A stretch of DNA of 15,196 nucleotides, taken from the NCBI GenBank assembly GCA_044371675.1, contig JBILTF010000055.1, positions 1 through 15,196 on the forward strand. Direction: 5' to 3'. Below the pieces are notes generated by a model. It worked only from the letters and a program-made list of their open reading frames with translations. It searched no databases and was not told the DNA's origin. Shown one piece after another: positions 14,499 through 15,196 of this stretch. Within the stretch, counting starts at the first letter, position 1; the number at the start of each line of letters is the position of its first letter. The DNA is from CAIZGX01 sp044371675. Its GTDB lineage: Bacteria > Bacteroidota > Bacteroidia > Flavobacteriales_D > Sanyastnellaceae. Position numbers and translations under genes: made by a program.

Positions 14499-15196
14499 CT
14501 AACTCTTTTTCTTTCTGAAATCTAATGTTGAACTAAATCCAACTTGAAGTGTGTGGTTGTTTTCAATTTTCACACCGTCAGATTTTACCACCAATTGATT
14601 CATGTAACCAATTTCTAATTTGCCCCATTTTGGAAATTTGTATCCAAGAGCAGTGTATACTCGGTTTTGATCGAAGATGTTCATTTGAACATTTTCGCCG
14701 AAGTTTATAAAGACCTCATCGTAACATGAGAAGTAAAGTGATTTGTCTTCAATTGTTTTTCCTTTGAATGGAACCGATAGTCTCAGGAGTATACGAGCTC
14801 TATTCGTGTACACATCGTCTCCAGGAGCGTATTCGCCTGTCGATTGTAACGCAGGTAATTTCGTGAAGCGTTGCTCCAACCGAAGTCGTGTTATCTTTTC
14901 AATTCTACCTGCTTGTGATTTGACTTGAAGTTGTTCCCAAAATCTATTTTCAGGAAAGGCGCTTTTCGCGGGGAATACACCATACGGAGAAGTTTGGACG
15001 TAGCAATATCCAGCAGTGATAAAACCGTTGGGGGCGAAGTGATAGTTAATTCCGGTTCTCACCAAATATTGCAGTGGCTTTGCAATGATGTCATTTCTTC
15101 TGACTTGGGCTTCCAAATGAATTCCCCAATTTCCCAAAAATTTATAGTCCCCGAAATACATGAACCAACCTGTGTTGTTGGATTGAATGTTTCTGA
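14499..15196 (-). CDS. DUF2490 family outer-membrane protein (5'-truncated by window)
   Basis: The frame is open to the window edge: codons upstream of the internal Met at 15161 read RNIQSNNTGWF and fit the family, so the real start is outside. The visible 230 or so residues alternate strand and turn like an outer-membrane barrel. They carry the pattern of DUF2490 proteins: NWGIHLEAQVRRND near the start, FPENRFWEQL, then ITRLRLEQRF, a DEVFINFGENVQ segment with FDQNR, and LEIGYMNQ near the end. The protein ends FRKKKS rather than in a terminal aromatic residue, with F216 (counted from the internal Met) the last aromatic. Its function is unknown; the family is widespread in Bacteroidota and Proteobacteria. 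A terminator-like hairpin follows 28 bp after the stop. Confidence 0.85.
   Translation of the reverse strand, partial: RNIQSNNTGWFMYFGDYKFLGNWGIHLEAQVRRNDIIAKPLQYLVRTGINYHFAPNGFITAGYCYVQTSPYGVFPAKSAFPENRFWEQLQVKSQAGRIEKITRLRLEQRFTKLPALQSTGEYAPGDDVYTNRARILLRLSVPFKGKTIEDKSLYFSCYDEVFINFGENVQMNIFDQNRVYTALGYKFPKWGKLEIGYMNQLVVKSDGVKIENNHTLQVGFSSTLDFRKKKS

Overview
The window looks like a chromosomal segment of a Bacteroidota bacterium, most likely order Flavobacteriales and perhaps Crocinitomicaceae/Fluviicola-like. The family-level placement is inference from gene content. Supporting signs are a TonB-dependent receptor with an N-terminal carboxypeptidase-regulatory-like domain, a C-terminal type IX secretion (T9SS) sorting domain on a giant secreted protein, Bacteroidota-type lipoproteins, a DUF2490 outer-membrane protein, a fused alpha/beta 2-oxoacid dehydrogenase E1, weak Shine-Dalgarno sites and a TAnnTTTG-type -7 box. 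Coding density is very high, no gap exceeds 142 bp, and I see no RNA genes, insertion sequences or CRISPR arrays.

Layout. (1) 1-1577 (+) is the 3' part of a fused E1 alpha/beta 2-oxoacid dehydrogenase. (2) 1574-3994 (-) is a TonB-dependent outer-membrane receptor whose stop codon overlaps that of the E1 gene. (3) 3995-4136 is a divergent promoter region. (4) 4137-7735 (+) is a tight four-gene operon: an amino-acid dehydrogenase of the Glu/Leu/Phe/Val family, ExbB-like and ExbD-like proton-channel proteins, and an NhaD-type Na+/H+ antiporter, with junctions of +1, ATGA and ATGA. (5) 7736-12744 (-) is a two-gene operon: a small lipoprotein, then a 1459-residue secreted alpha/beta-hydrolase with a beta-helix and a T9SS sorting signal. 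(6) 12745-12859 is a second divergent promoter region with dyad symmetry. (7) 12860-13948 (+) encodes a cytosolic protein with three TerB-like helical repeats and a GRAM/PH-like domain. (8) 13957-14460 (-) is a lipoprotein resembling the LIC11966 family. (9) 14499-15196 (-) is a DUF2490 outer-membrane protein running off the window. A terminator-like hairpin between the last two genes covers the lipoprotein start codon.

How the genes may work together. ExbB/ExbD use the proton gradient, NhaD trades Na+ for H+, and the receptor needs a TonB-ExbB-ExbD motor, so there is an energy-coupling theme, although no tonB is present here. The amino-acid dehydrogenase could supply 2-oxoacids to the E1 enzyme if both act on branched-chain substrates. 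Several products act at the cell surface: the receptor, two lipoproteins, the T9SS hydrolase and the DUF2490 protein. The least explained genes are the giant hydrolase and the TerB-repeat/GRAM protein. All three convergent gene pairs meet with overlapping, abutting or 8-bp-spaced stop codons, leaving no room for ordinary intergenic terminators.
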